Assembly: GCF_019145475.1 (NCBI RefSeq)
Contig: NZ_JAHTKI010000025.1
Span: 1-64,000, forward strand
Source of the DNA: Pseudomonas botevensis
Lineage (GTDB): Bacteria; Pseudomonadota; Gammaproteobacteria; Pseudomonadales; Pseudomonadaceae
Length of the DNA stretch: 64,000 nucleotides
Direction of reading: 5' to 3'
Shown piece by piece: positions 33,481-42,434 of this stretch. Within the stretch, counting starts at the first letter, position 1. Every line of letters begins with the position of its first letter. The position numbers and the translations under genes were made by a program. A model generated the notes under the pieces. The model saw nothing but the letters and a program-made list of their open reading frames with translations. It was not told the origin of the DNA and made no database searches.

Positions 33481-36192
33481 TCAGATGATGGCGGCCGGCT
33501 GCGCATTGGCGGCCAGCAGGCGCTTGATTTCCGGAACGCAGGAGCCGCATTGCGTACCGCAGCCCAGTTTCTGTTTCAGCCCTTGCAGGTCCAGGCCCTG
33601 GCTGATGCCGGCGCAGACCGCGCTCTGGCTGACGTTCTTGCAGTTGCACAGGGTTTTATCCACAGCCTGCACCCCGACATTCCCCGGTGGCGCACTCATC
33701 GGCGCCAGCAGCCAGCGCCGCAGTTGTTCGTCTGCGCGGCCCTCCAGCCAAAGGCCTTGCAGCCAATGCTGGGCGAGGGTTTCGCCAGCCAGGCGAATCG
33801 CAGTGATCCCGCCGTTTTCGATACGTACGCGCTTGCCGATGGCCCGACGCGGGTCGTCATAGGCGAGTACCGGGCCGTCGATCAGCGCCAGGCATTGGTC
33901 GATTTCCTTCAGCAATTGCGGGTCTGGCGCCACGGCGCTGGCCGCGCGTATCAGCAACGCCGGACGTTCACGTCCGACAAGGCTGAAACTTACGTAGGAA
34001 AATGCCTCGCAGAGCGGTCGTAGGGTCTCGAAATGCCGTTGCACATCACCCTCGATCAGTGCGAACAGTTGCCACGGCAAATCCACCCGTTCCAGGCGCA
34101 CACCGCTGTGCTTGAGTTCCGGTTGTTTCGACAGCGGATCGAAAGCGGGCTGGGTGAGGTTATTCACACCGCCCTTGAGAAAACGGTCCCCCCAGTGCAT
34201 CGGCAGAAAGGCCTGGCCCGGACGCACGCTGTCATCGCTGCCGACCGCGACGATCACCGCACCCCGGCGGCTTTTCAGATTGACCAGGTCCCCCGGCTGC
34301 AAGCGATGCCGGCGCAACTCGTCCGGGTGCAGGCTCAACACAGCTTCGCCAACATGGCCGAACAGTTGCGCGGCAGTGCCGGTACGGCTCATGCCGTGCC
34401 ATTGATCGCGCAGGCGCCCGGTGATCAGGGTCAGCGGGAAGCGTGCATCCCGTTGCTCCTTGGCGGCGCGGTACGGATCAGCGACAAATTGCGCGCGACC
34501 GCTGGCCGTGGGGAACACCCCGTCGCTGTACAGACGTGCCGTGCCTTCGCTGGCCTCGGCGGGGAAGGGCCATTGCTGCGGGCCGATCCGGTCGATCAAG
34601 GCGTGGCTGATCCCGGACAGATCCAGATCACGTCCCCGGGTCAAAACCTTGTATTCGTCGAACAGTTGCGCCGGTTGCTCGAAGGCAAACAGGCTGGGGG
34701 CGCGGGGCCGCAGACGTTTCTCCAGGCGTTGTGCGAAATCCACCGTGATCGCCCAGTCCGGTCGCGCCTCGCCCGGTGCGGGAATGGCCCGGCGAACGTG
34801 GGAAATCCGCCGCTCGGAGTTGGTGACCGAACCTTCTTTCTCGCCCCAGCTCGCCGCCGGTAGCAGCAGGTCGGCGAACGCGGCGGTTTCGGTGGTGCGA
34901 AAGGCTTCCTGCAACACCACGAACGGGCAAGCTTCGAGTGCTGTGCGTACCTCGTTCTGGTCCGGCATCGATTGCGCCGGGTTGGTGCAGGCAATCCACA
35001 GCGCCTTGATCTTGCCGCTGCGCACCTGTTCAAACAATTCGATGGCGCTCAGGCCGGGGTTTTCCGGCAGTTGCTCCACGCCCCAGTACGCGGCCACTTC
35101 GGCGCGGTGCTCGGGGTTCGCGGCTTCACGGTGGCCGGGCAGGAGGTTGGAGAGGCTGCCGGTTTCCCGCCCGCCCATGGCATTCGGCTGACCGGTCAGG
35201 GAGAAAGGTCCTGCGCCGGGCCGGCCGATTTGCCCGGTGGCCAAGTGCAGATTGATCAATGCGCTGTTCTTGGCGCTGCCGGCGGTGGACTGGTTGAGGC
35301 CCATGCACCACAGCGACAGGAAACTGGGGGAGGTGCCGATCCACTCTGCGCACTCCTGCAATTGCTCGACGCTGATGCCGCACAACTGCGAAACCATTTG
35401 CGGGGTGTAATCACGCACCAGGTTTTTCAGTTCGGCGAGGCCTTCGGTGTGGGCCTTGATGAAGTCGCGGTCGATCCAGTCTTCCCACAGCAGCAGATGC
35501 AAAATCCCATGGAACAGGGCGACGTCGGTGCCCGGCAGGATTGCCAGATGCAGATCCGCCAGGTCGCAGGTGTCGGTGCGTCGTGGGTCGATGACGATGA
35601 CTTTCATCTGTGGGCGGCGGGATTTGGCCTCTTCCAGCCGACGAAACAGCACCGGGTGGGCGTAGGCCATGTTACTGCCGACGATCATCACACAATCGCT
35701 CAGTTCCAGATCTTCATAGCTGCACGGTGGCGAGTCGGCGCCGAGGCTGCGCTTGTAGCCGACCACCGCCGAGGACATGCACAGGCGGGAATTGCTGTCG
35801 ATGTTGTTGGTGCCGACCAGCGCCCGCGCCAGTTTGTTGAAGGCGTAGTAGTCCTCGGTGAGCAACTGCCCCGAGATGTAGAACGCCACGCTGTCCGGGC
35901 CATGTTCGGCGATGGTTTCGGCGAACACATGGGCGGCATGTTCCAGAGCGCTGTCCCAGTCGGTGCGGCTGCGCGCGAGCGCCTTGCCCAGACGCAATTC
36001 CGGGTACAAGGCGCGCGCCGTCAGGTCGCCGGTCAAGTGCAGCGTCGAGCCTTTGCTGCACAGTTTGCCGAAGTTGGCCGGATGCGCCGGATCGCCGCTG
36101 ACGCCAAGGATGCGCTCGCCGTCATGCTCGATCAGTACGCCGCAGCCGACCCCGCAGTAGCAGCAGGTCGAGGCGGTCGTCTGGCGGTTCAT
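33481..36192 (-). CDS. nasC: Assimilatory nitrate reductase, molybdopterin catalytic subunit
   Basis: 903 residues. Reduces nitrate to nitrite in the cytosol. The N-terminal [4Fe-4S] site is TCCYCGVGCGVLIE...LCSKG. Molybdo-bis-MGD domains follow (IVGSNMAYAHPVLFRR, TGQIGRPGAGPFSLTGQPNAMGGRE), and the last 60 residues form a BFD-like [2Fe-2S] domain with CNCKNVS and GCGTQCGSC. No twin-arginine signal, as expected for the assimilatory enzyme. ATG 36192 shares one base with the nirD stop; the frame extends to 36261 but that lies inside nirD. Naming varies between species (nasA, nasC, narB). Confidence 0.95.
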   Translation of the reverse strand: MNRQTTASTCCYCGVGCGVLIEHDGERILGVSGDPAHPANFGKLCSKGSTLHLTGDLTARALYPELRLGKALARSRTDWDSALEHAAHVFAETIAEHGPDSVAFYISGQLLTEDYYAFNKLARALVGTNNIDSNSRLCMSSAVVGYKRSLGADSPPCSYEDLELSDCVMIVGSNMAYAHPVLFRRLEEAKSRRPQMKVIVIDPRRTDTCDLADLHLAILPGTDVALFHGILHLLLWEDWIDRDFIKAHTEGLAELKNLVRDYTPQMVSQLCGISVEQLQECAEWIGTSPSFLSLWCMGLNQSTAGSAKNSALINLHLATGQIGRPGAGPFSLTGQPNAMGGRETGSLSNLLPGHREAANPEHRAEVAAYWGVEQLPENPGLSAIELFEQVRSGKIKALWIACTNPAQSMPDQNEVRTALEACPFVVLQEAFRTTETAAFADLLLPAASWGEKEGSVTNSERRISHVRRAIPAPGEARPDWAITVDFAQRLEKRLRPRAPSLFAFEQPAQLFDEYKVLTRGRDLDLSGISHALIDRIGPQQWPFPAEASEGTARLYSDGVFPTASGRAQFVADPYRAAKEQRDARFPLTLITGRLRDQWHGMSRTGTAAQLFGHVGEAVLSLHPDELRRHRLQPGDLVNLKSRRGAVIVAVGSDDSVRPGQAFLPMHWGDRFLKGGVNNLTQPAFDPLSKQPELKHSGVRLERVDLPWQLFALIEGDVQRHFETLRPLCEAFSYVSFSLVGRERPALLIRAASAVAPDPQLLKEIDQCLALIDGPVLAYDDPRRAIGKRVRIENGGITAIRLAGETLAQHWLQGLWLEGRADEQLRRWLLAPMSAPPGNVGVQAVDKTLCNCKNVSQSAVCAGISQGLDLQGLKQKLGCGTQCGSCVPEIKRLLAANAQPAAII

Positions 36193-36509
36193 CAGACGGC
36201 GTCCCGCAGGGCCAGCAGCACACGGCCATTTTCGACCTTGGCCGCGTGGTGGTGGGCGCAACCGACATCCGGTGCCTGGGCCTCACCGGTTTGCAGGTCG
36301 ATCTGCCAGTTGTGCAACGGGCAGGCCACGCGTTTGCCGTAGATCAGGCCTTGGGACAGTGGGCCGCCCTTGTGCGGGCAGCGATCATCGAGAGCGAAAA
36401 CCTCATCGTCGCTTGTACGAAAAATCGCGATGTCGCCTTTCGGCCCGGCAATGATCCGCGAACCGAGGGCATTGATCTCTTCTAGGGCACAGATATCCAG
36501 CCAGTTCAT
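36192..36509 (-). CDS. nirD: NirD, nitrite reductase small subunit (Rieske)
   Basis: 105 residues. A Rieske [2Fe-2S] protein with the ligand boxes CPHKGG and CPLHNW, the small subunit of cytosolic NAD(P)H nitrite reductase. It starts at ATG 36509, overlapping the nirB stop by 4 bases (ATGA), and its stop shares a base with the nitrate reductase start, so all three are translationally coupled. A longer open frame to 37673 in the same phase runs antiparallel to nothing and is simply an alternate frame inside nirB. Confidence 0.94.
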   Translation of the reverse strand: MNWLDICALEEINALGSRIIAGPKGDIAIFRTSDDEVFALDDRCPHKGGPLSQGLIYGKRVACPLHNWQIDLQTGEAQAPDVGCAHHHAAKVENGRVLLALRDAV

Positions 36510-38959
36510 GCCGGCACCTCCAGGTTTTTCACGGGGATCACGTCGAATTCTTTCTTCAGTTGCGGCTGTGCCAGGCGCTCTTTCCACGGGTCCTGCTCGA
36601 ACGACAGGGAGAACTGCAGGCGTTCGTTCAACGCCTTGCGACGCACCGGATCTTCCAGCACGGCTTTCTTGATGTGTTCCATGCCGACCCGCTGCATGTA
36701 GTGCACGGTGCGTTCGAGATAGAAGGCTTCTTCGCGGTACAGCTGCAGGAAAGCGCCGTTGTATTCGCGTACTTCTTCGGCGGTCTTGAGCTTGACGAAG
36801 AACTCGGCGACTTCGGTCTTGATCCCGCCGTTGCCGCCGATGTACATCTCCCAGCCGGAGTCGACGCCGATGATGCCGACGTCCTTGATCCCCGCTTCCG
36901 AGCAGTTGCGTGGGCATCCGGAGACCGCCAGTTTCACTTTGTGCGGCGACCACATGTTGAACAGGTCGTGTTCGAGGTCGATACCCAGCTGTGTCGAGTT
37001 TTGCGTGCCGAAGCGGCAGAACTCGCTGCCGACGCAGGTTTTCACGGTGCGGATGGATTTGCCGTAGGCGTGGCCAGACGGCATGTCGAGATCCTTCCAG
37101 ACCCCCGGCAGATCCTGTTTCTTGATCCCCAGCAGGTCGATACGCTGGCCGCCGGTGACCTTGACCATCGGCACCTGGTATTTGTCGGCGACGTCGGCGA
37201 TCCGGCGCAGCTCGGACGGATTGGTCACGCCGCCCCACATCCGGGGCACGACGGAGTAGGTGCCGTCTTTCTGAATGTTGGCGTGGGCGCGTTCGTTGAT
37301 CAGGCGCGATTGCGGATCGTCCTTGGCTTCGCCGGGCCAGGTGGAAATCAGGTAGTAGTTGAGGGCCGGGCGGCAAGTCGCGCAGCCGTTCGGAGTGCGC
37401 CAGTTGAGGTAGCTGATGGTGCCGGCAATGGTCAGCAGATGCTGTTCGCGAATGGCCTGGCGAATCTGCCCGTGGTTGAGGTCGCTGCAACCGCAGATGG
37501 CTTTTTCGCTTTTCGGTTTGACGTCCGCCGCACCGCCGACGGTGTTGATCAGGATCTGTTCCACCAGGCCCGAGCACGAGCCGCAGGAGCTGGCGGCCTT
37601 GGTGTGTTTTTTCACTTCGTCGACGCTGAACAGGCCGTGCTCCTGAATCGCCTTGACGATGGTGCCCTTGCACACGCCGTTGCAGCCGCAGACTTCGGCG
37701 TTGTCGGCCATGCTCATGGCTTTGTCCTGGCCCTGATGTCCTACGTCGCCGAGGGCGTTTTCGCCGAACATCAGGTGATCGCGGATCTCGCTGATGGCGT
37801 GATTCTCACGGATCTGCCGGAAATACCAACCGCCATCCGCTGTATCGCCGTACAGACAGGCGCCGACCAGCACGTCATCCTTGATCACCAGTTTTTTATA
37901 CACCCCGCCGATCGGGTCGGAGAGGGTGATGGTCTCGGTGCCTTCGCCACCCATGAAGTCGCCGGCGGAAAACAGGTCGATACCGGTGACTTTCAGTTTG
38001 GTCGAGGTCACCGAGCCCTGGTAGCGGGCGAAACCCAGTTGCGCGAGGTGGTTGGCGCAGACCTTGGCCTGCTCGAACAGCGGCGCGACCAGGCCATAGG
38101 CGATGCCGCGATGGCTGGCGCATTCGCCGATGGCATAGATGCGCGGGTCGTAGGTTTGCAGGGTGTCGTTGACCAGAATCCCGCGATTGCACGGGATACC
38201 GGCCTTTTCCGCGAGTTCGGTGTTGGGGCGGATGCCGGCGGCCATGACCACCAGATCGGCGGGGATGATGTCACCGTTCTTGAATTGCACCGAGCCGACC
38301 CGGCCATTGCCGGCGTCGTGCAGGGCCTGGGTCTGTTCGCACAGGCGGAAGTGCAGGCCACGGGATTCGAGGGCGCTTTGCAGCAGTTGGCCGCTGGTCT
38401 TGTCCAGTTGCCGCTCCAGCAGCCATTCACCGAGGTGCACCACGGTGACGTGCATGCCGCGCAGCATCAGGCCGTTGGCGGCTTCGAGGCCGAGCAGGCC
38501 GCCGCCGATCACCACGGCGTGCTTGTGGGTCTTGGCGGTGTCGATCATCGCCTGGGTGTCGGCGATGTCGCGATAGCCGATCACGCCCTGCAAGGTGTTG
38601 CCGGGGATGGGCAGGATGAACGGGGTCGAGCCGGTGGCGATCAGCAGGCGATCGTATTCGGCCTCGGTGCCGTCCTCGGCGATCACCCGACGCTTGACCC
38701 GGTCGATCTGCACCACCTTGCGGTTGAGCAGCAGCTTGATGTTGTTTTCCAGATACCAGTCCAGGTCGTTGAGGACGATCTCTTCGAACGTCTGTTCACC
38801 GGCCAGCACCGGCGACAGCAGGATGCGGTTGTAGTTGGTATGCGGTTCGGCGCCGAAGACCGTGATGTCATACAGCTCGTTACTCAGCTTGAGCAGTTCT
38901 TCCAGGGTCCGGACCCCGGCCATGCCATTGCCGATCATCACCAGTTTGAGTTTTTTCAT
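36506..38959 (-). CDS. nirB: NirB, NAD(P)H-dependent nitrite reductase large subunit
   Basis: 817 residues. Reduces nitrite to ammonium. N-terminal FAD/NAD(P)H oxidoreductase domain (VMIGNGMAGVRTLEEL; second Rossmann motif VVIGGGLLGLEAANGL), two BFD-like [2Fe-2S] segments (CGCNGVCKG...SCGSCSG and CGCSDLNHG...GCATC), then the sulfite/nitrite reductase repeats with siroheme-[4Fe-4S] cysteines in TCVGSEFCRFG and SGCPRNCSE. ATG 38959 is preceded by GGAGA. First gene of nirB-nirD-reductase-cobA. Its leader holds a sigma-54 promoter match and an ANTAR-type attenuator. Confidence 0.96.
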   Translation of the reverse strand: MKKLKLVMIGNGMAGVRTLEELLKLSNELYDITVFGAEPHTNYNRILLSPVLAGEQTFEEIVLNDLDWYLENNIKLLLNRKVVQIDRVKRRVIAEDGTEAEYDRLLIATGSTPFILPIPGNTLQGVIGYRDIADTQAMIDTAKTHKHAVVIGGGLLGLEAANGLMLRGMHVTVVHLGEWLLERQLDKTSGQLLQSALESRGLHFRLCEQTQALHDAGNGRVGSVQFKNGDIIPADLVVMAAGIRPNTELAEKAGIPCNRGILVNDTLQTYDPRIYAIGECASHRGIAYGLVAPLFEQAKVCANHLAQLGFARYQGSVTSTKLKVTGIDLFSAGDFMGGEGTETITLSDPIGGVYKKLVIKDDVLVGACLYGDTADGGWYFRQIRENHAISEIRDHLMFGENALGDVGHQGQDKAMSMADNAEVCGCNGVCKGTIVKAIQEHGLFSVDEVKKHTKAASSCGSCSGLVEQILINTVGGAADVKPKSEKAICGCSDLNHGQIRQAIREQHLLTIAGTISYLNWRTPNGCATCRPALNYYLISTWPGEAKDDPQSRLINERAHANIQKDGTYSVVPRMWGGVTNPSELRRIADVADKYQVPMVKVTGGQRIDLLGIKKQDLPGVWKDLDMPSGHAYGKSIRTVKTCVGSEFCRFGTQNSTQLGIDLEHDLFNMWSPHKVKLAVSGCPRNCSEAGIKDVGIIGVDSGWEMYIGGNGGIKTEVAEFFVKLKTAEEVREYNGAFLQLYREEAFYLERTVHYMQRVGMEHIKKAVLEDPVRRKALNERLQFSLSFEQDPWKERLAQPQLKKEFDVIPVKNLEVPA

Positions 38960-39035
38960 CAGGTTCTCCGGGGAGCTTGCGGCTTGCCTCTTGTGGGCAG
39001 TCAGGCCTTGCTCGAGAAATTTTGCGCAAACAAAA

Positions 39036-39072
39036 AAAGGCGTCCCGCTAGTTGCCTAGCGAGGACGCCTTT
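39036..39072 (-). terminator. Intrinsic terminator (attenuator) in the nirB leader
   Basis: On the minus strand AAAGGCGTCC pairs with GGACGCCTTT (10 bp), continues after one bulged T as CGCTAG/CTAGCG (6 bp), closes with a GCAA tetraloop and ends in seven T. It is about 75 bp upstream of the nirB ATG, so unconditioned transcription would stop before the operon. The 5' arm overlaps the third hexaloop hairpin. Confidence 0.9.
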
Positions 39073-39118
39073 GTCCTGGTCCCGTTCTCTCGGGAAGCCT
39101 GGCCTTCGTCGTTGAAGG
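39062..39118 (-). promoter_or_regulatory. Tandem hexaloop hairpins (NasT/ANTAR target) in the nirB leader
   Basis: On the minus strand three 5-bp stems with hexaloops follow each other: CCTTC-AACGAC-GAAGG (39118-39103), TCCCG-AGAGAA-CGGGA (39095-39080) and AGGAC-AAAGGC-GTCCT (39077-39062). All three loops have A at position 1 and G at position 4, the ANTAR-domain recognition pattern. The third hairpin uses the first bases of the terminator's 5' arm, so the two structures exclude each other. Antitermination of this operon by NasT is, to my knowledge, established in P. aeruginosa. Confidence 0.85.
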
Positions 39119-39147
39119 TCGGGCTTTATGTATGTTGAGAGGGGTAA

Positions 39148-39163
39148 TGCAGCGGTTGTGCCA
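39148..39163 (-). promoter_or_regulatory. nirB: Sigma-54 promoter of nirB-nirD-nasC-cobA
   Basis: The minus strand reads TGGCAC-AACCG-CTGCA: GG at -24 and GC at -12 with exactly 10 bases between. Predicted start near 39137, about 20 bases before the first hexaloop hairpin. Confidence 0.75.
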
Positions 39164-39298
39164 ACTGGGTGAAGTGCCCGGATTTATTGGGGTTTTGTGG
39201 GTTTTGTGTTCAGGAGGGAGGGTTTCTTGCACCGAATCGAAGCGTGTTGCTCGTTCGTGGAGCGTCGGGCTGGTGGTTCTGTGGAGACTGGAAGGACG

Positions 39299-39360
39299 CC
39301 TTCGTGGGCAAGCCCGCTCCCACGAATTCGGCGTAATCCCTGTGGACTTGCCCGCGAAGG
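39299..39360. repeat. REP pair between kinase gene and nirB
   Basis: CCTTCGTGGGCAAGCCCGCT and the inverted GTGGACTTGCCCGCGAAGG, with CCCACG between, lie just after the kinase stop at 39374. Same REP family as at 9843-9900. Confidence 0.8.
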
Positions 39361-39373
39361 GCGCACCACGGGC

Positions 39374-41044
39374 TCAGCCATGGAACAACAGAAACAGCAG
39401 CACCAGATTCCCCAGCAATGCCGCCAGCGCCAAGCCCCGCCAGACTTTCAGCGGTTCACGTTCGAGCAACGGACGCGGGCGTACGGTCAGGTTGCGCCGC
39501 TCACCTTGCTCCAGGGCCAGCAACCATTCTTCGGCGGTTTCATAACGCTGCCGGGGATCCGTCTCGACACCGCGTTCCAGACTTTGCGCCAGCCATTCCG
39601 GCAGATCCGGTCGGTAGCGACCGGCATTGACCGGCGTGCCGAAACGCGGGCGTTGAAAGGCTTCGATCTCGCCATGGGGAAAGTGCCCGGTCAGCAGGAA
39701 ATACAGGCTCACGCCCACCGCATACAGGTCCTGTTGCGTGCTGGGCAAGTCACCCCTGAACGCTTCCGGGGCAATGTAGCTCGGGGTTCCGGGCAGTTCG
39801 GAAGGCGCGTCCTCCGATAAACCGGGGCAGAACGCCAGACCGAAATCCAGCAGGCGCAATTCGCCGTCATCACCCAGGTGCAGGTTTTCCGGTTTGATGT
39901 CGCGATGCAGGATCTGCCGCCGATGCAGCAGGCCCACCGCACGCAGCAGACGCTCGGCCAGGTTGCGCCACTGCGCCAGTGGTAGCGGGCCGTTCTGCTC
40001 GAACAGTTGCGCGAGGGTCATCCCGGAATATTCACGCATCACGTAGTACAAATGCTGACGCTGAGTGACGGCATGGACTTCAGGAAAGTGCCGACCGGCC
40101 ACGCGCTTGAGAAACCATTCCTCCGCCAACAGGGCCTGGCCGGCCTCGGGCGCATCGGCGAGGCGCGTGGGCAGAGTCTTCAGCAGCCAGACTTGACCCT
40201 GTGCGTCGAGCACCCGGTACAGCAGCGATTGCTGGCTCTGGCCGACGATGCCTTGCACCTGCCAGCCTTCGAAGGCTTGGCCCGCCTTCAAGGCAGGCGG
40301 CAGGGGCCATTGCTGCAAGTGGATCAAGGCATCGCCGATGTTCGCCTCGCCAACGCCGTCCACTCGCACCAGCAGGGCGCTGGCATTGTCCTGACTGCCG
40401 GCCAGATGCGCGGCGGCCACCAGGGTTTGCGCCGCGCTGTGCAGGTCAGGTTGATCACGCAGAATCGCCGCGATCGCGGTATCGCCCAGCGTCGCCCAGA
40501 TACCGTCGCTGAGCAGCACGAAACACTCGCCTTCGCGCAGTTCACCGTCGAGAAAATCCAGCACCAGATGCTGATCCAGACCCAGTGCCCGTTTGAGCAC
40601 ATGCTGCATGCCCGGCTGCTCCCAGACGTGGTCTTCGGTGAGCCGCTGCAAGCGGTCGGCGTGCCAGCGATAGACCCGGCAATCGCCGACATGGGCGAGG
40701 GTGAAGCGCCGCCCGCGCAGAACCAGCGCGCTGACCGTGGTCAGCAGCGGCTGGCCGCCACCGTTGGCCTGCAGCCAACGGTTCTGCGCGAGCAGCAAGC
40801 GATCCAGCGCCTGGGCCACGCTCCAGGTTTGCGGCGTGGCGTAGTAGTCCAGCGCCAGTGCCTGCAAGGTCGAGCGCGCGGCCAGACCGCCGTCGGCGCA
40901 CTGGCTGACCCCGTCGGCAATGGCGAACAGAAACCCCTTGCTCGCCGCCAGATCCGGCGCGGGGGTCACCAGGCGCAGGGCGTCCTGGTTCTCCGCGCGC
41001 GGGCCGGTGGCGCTGGCTTCGGCAAAACTCAGTTGCAGAGCCAT
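39374..41044 (-). CDS. Bifunctional PP2C-type phosphatase / Ser-Thr protein kinase
   Basis: 556 residues. The N-terminal half is a PP2C phosphatase: RAENQDA, AIADGVSQCADGG, LAHVGDCRVYR, LLSDGIW and GSQDNASALL carry the metal-binding Asp residues. The C-terminal half is a Hanks-type kinase: VGQSQQSLLYRV (glycine loop with only two Gly), VWLLKTLP (ATP Lys), ILHRDIKPENLHL (catalytic Asp), LLDFGLAF (metal Asp) and GTPSYIAPE. A single hydrophobic helix (LALAALLGNLVLLFLLF) ends the protein, so it is a C-tail-anchored inner-membrane enzyme facing the cytosol. It is 7 bp downstream of the nitrate transporter and cotranscribed, which suggests a role in post-translational control of nitrate uptake or assimilation. 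Confidence 0.93.
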   Translation of the reverse strand: MALQLSFAEASATGPRAENQDALRLVTPAPDLAASKGFLFAIADGVSQCADGGLAARSTLQALALDYYATPQTWSVAQALDRLLLAQNRWLQANGGGQPLLTTVSALVLRGRRFTLAHVGDCRVYRWHADRLQRLTEDHVWEQPGMQHVLKRALGLDQHLVLDFLDGELREGECFVLLSDGIWATLGDTAIAAILRDQPDLHSAAQTLVAAAHLAGSQDNASALLVRVDGVGEANIGDALIHLQQWPLPPALKAGQAFEGWQVQGIVGQSQQSLLYRVLDAQGQVWLLKTLPTRLADAPEAGQALLAEEWFLKRVAGRHFPEVHAVTQRQHLYYVMREYSGMTLAQLFEQNGPLPLAQWRNLAERLLRAVGLLHRRQILHRDIKPENLHLGDDGELRLLDFGLAFCPGLSEDAPSELPGTPSYIAPEAFRGDLPSTQQDLYAVGVSLYFLLTGHFPHGEIEAFQRPRFGTPVNAGRYRPDLPEWLAQSLERGVETDPRQRYETAEEWLLALEQGERRNLTVRPRPLLEREPLKVWRGLALAALLGNLVLLFLLFHG

Positions 41045-41051
41045 GGGGGCC

Positions 41052-42263
41052 TCAGACCCGGGCGGCAGTCACGGCCGCCGAGCCCCAGGTGGTTCTCCAG
41101 CGACGCTTGACCCCGTGCAAGCCGAACCACGCCAGCACGCCCAGGCTGGCGAACAACCACAGCGCCAGTTGATAGCTGCCGGTGCTCTGTTTGATTGCGC
41201 CCATGCCCGCTGCGAGGGCAAAACCGCCGATGCCGCCGGCCATGCCGATCAACCCGGTCATCACCCCGATCTCGCGGCGAAAACGCTGCGGCACCAGTTG
41301 GAACACCGCGCCATTGCCGGCACCCAGACCGAGCATGGTGCAGACGAACAGTGCCAGTGCCGCGTAGGAATTCGGCAAGTTGAAACCGACCACCGCAATG
41401 CAGGTCGCGGCCACGGTGTACATCGCCAGCAACGTGCGGATGCCGCCGAAACGGTCGGCCAGCGCGCCGCCCAGCGGGCGCATCAGACTGCCGCCGAACA
41501 CGCAGGCAGCGGTGTAGTAACCGGCGGTCACCGGACTCAGGCCATACTGGTCGTTGAAGTAACCGGGCAGGGCGCTCGCCAGGCCGATGAAGCCGCCGAA
41601 GGTGACGCTGTAGAAAAACATGAACCACCAGCTGTCGCGGTCGCCGAGGGCCTTGAAGTAGTCGGCCATGGATTTGGCTTTCGGTCGTTCCGGTGCGTTC
41701 TTCGCCAGCCAGGCAAACAGCACCAGGGTCAGGATCAGCGGGATCAGGGCGAAGCCGAACACGTTGCTCCAGCCGAACGAGGCGGCCAGCACCGGAGCGA
41801 TCAATGCGGCGAATACCGTGCCCGAGTTGCCCGCGCCGGCAATGCCCATGGCCTTGCCTTGATGCTCGGGTGGATACCATTGCGAGGCCAGCGGCAGGGC
41901 CACGGCGAACGAAGCGCCGGCCATGCCCAGGAACAGTCCCAGCAGCAAGGCTTGTTCATAGCTGTGGATACCGAGTTTCCAGGCACCGAACAACGCACAG
42001 ATGACGATCACCTGGCCGATCAGCCCGGCGGTTTTCGGTGACAGCCGATCCGCCAGCATGCCCATGGCGAAGCGCAGCACGGCGCCGGCCAGAATCGGCG
42101 TGGCGACCACGAGGCCGCGCTGCTGGGTGGTCAGGTGCAGGTCGGCGGCGATCTGCACCGCCAGTGGGCCGAGCAGATACCAGACCATGAAGCTCAGGTC
42201 GAAATACAGGAAGGCCGCGAACAGGGTCGGGGTATGGCCGGATTTCCAGAAGCTTGAATTCAT
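41052..42263 (-). CDS. nasA: Nitrate/nitrite MFS transporter (NarK/NasA type)
   Basis: 403 residues, 12 predicted helices, major facilitator of the nitrate-nitrite porter group. N-terminal FDLSFMVWYLLGPLAVQIA and the nitrate signature regions GLFLGMAGASFAVALPLASQ and CTMLGLGAGNGAVFQLVP with Gly-rich helices 5 and 11 are clear; conserved Arg residues sit in RFAMGMLADRLSPK. ATG 42263 is preceded by AGGTG; the longer frame to 42419 covers the attenuator and is not coding. First gene of a two-gene unit with the kinase/phosphatase. In pseudomonads this transporter is usually called nasA, a name used for the reductase in other genera. Confidence 0.92.
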   Translation of the reverse strand: MNSSFWKSGHTPTLFAAFLYFDLSFMVWYLLGPLAVQIAADLHLTTQQRGLVVATPILAGAVLRFAMGMLADRLSPKTAGLIGQVIVICALFGAWKLGIHSYEQALLLGLFLGMAGASFAVALPLASQWYPPEHQGKAMGIAGAGNSGTVFAALIAPVLAASFGWSNVFGFALIPLILTLVLFAWLAKNAPERPKAKSMADYFKALGDRDSWWFMFFYSVTFGGFIGLASALPGYFNDQYGLSPVTAGYYTAACVFGGSLMRPLGGALADRFGGIRTLLAMYTVAATCIAVVGFNLPNSYAALALFVCTMLGLGAGNGAVFQLVPQRFRREIGVMTGLIGMAGGIGGFALAAGMGAIKQSTGSYQLALWLFASLGVLAWFGLHGVKRRWRTTWGSAAVTAARV

Positions 42264-42377
42264 CGCGCACCTCAGCTGTGAGTAGCTCGAGACGAAGGTC
42301 TCTCGAGAAGGAGTCATGCCAGCAGGTGGAGCGCCATACGGCTGCACCACCGGCCCCGGGCTGTGGGGCCAAAACGC

Positions 42378-42434
42378 AAAAACGCCGCTACCTGGATCGC
42401 CGGTTGGGGGGCGAGGCAAGTGAGCGACGTCTTT
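42378..42434 (-). terminator. Intrinsic terminator (attenuator) in the transporter leader
   Basis: On the minus strand AAAGACGTCGCT (42434-42423) pairs over 12 positions, with two G-U pairs, with AGCGGCGTTTTT (42389-42378); an inner TCGCC/GGCGA stem supports it and more T follow. The 5' arm begins inside the loop of the second hexaloop hairpin, so the two folds are mutually exclusive. It is about 115 bp before the transporter ATG. Confidence 0.75.

Larger units (their letters stand above)
38960..39373. other. 414-bp intergenic region upstream of nirB
   Basis: Non-coding. Read on the minus strand from right to left it contains a REP pair after the kinase stop, a spacer with an NtrC half-site-like TGCACC (39228-39233), the sigma-54 promoter match, three hexaloop hairpins and an intrinsic terminator, then about 75 bp of leader to nirB. 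Confidence 0.8.

Noticed and set aside
36560..39115. 851-residue plus-strand open frame opposite nirB
   Set aside because: Antisense shadow of nirB and its leader; no recognisable protein features.
39228..39233. NtrC site upstream of nirB
   Set aside because: Only a TGCACC half-site is visible; without the second half it is too common to claim.
42288..42306. GAGAC-CTTC-GTCTC hairpin near the transporter start as a riboswitch
   Set aside because: A simple 5-bp tetraloop hairpin with no further conserved structure; it could affect translation but gives no basis for a ligand-binding RNA.
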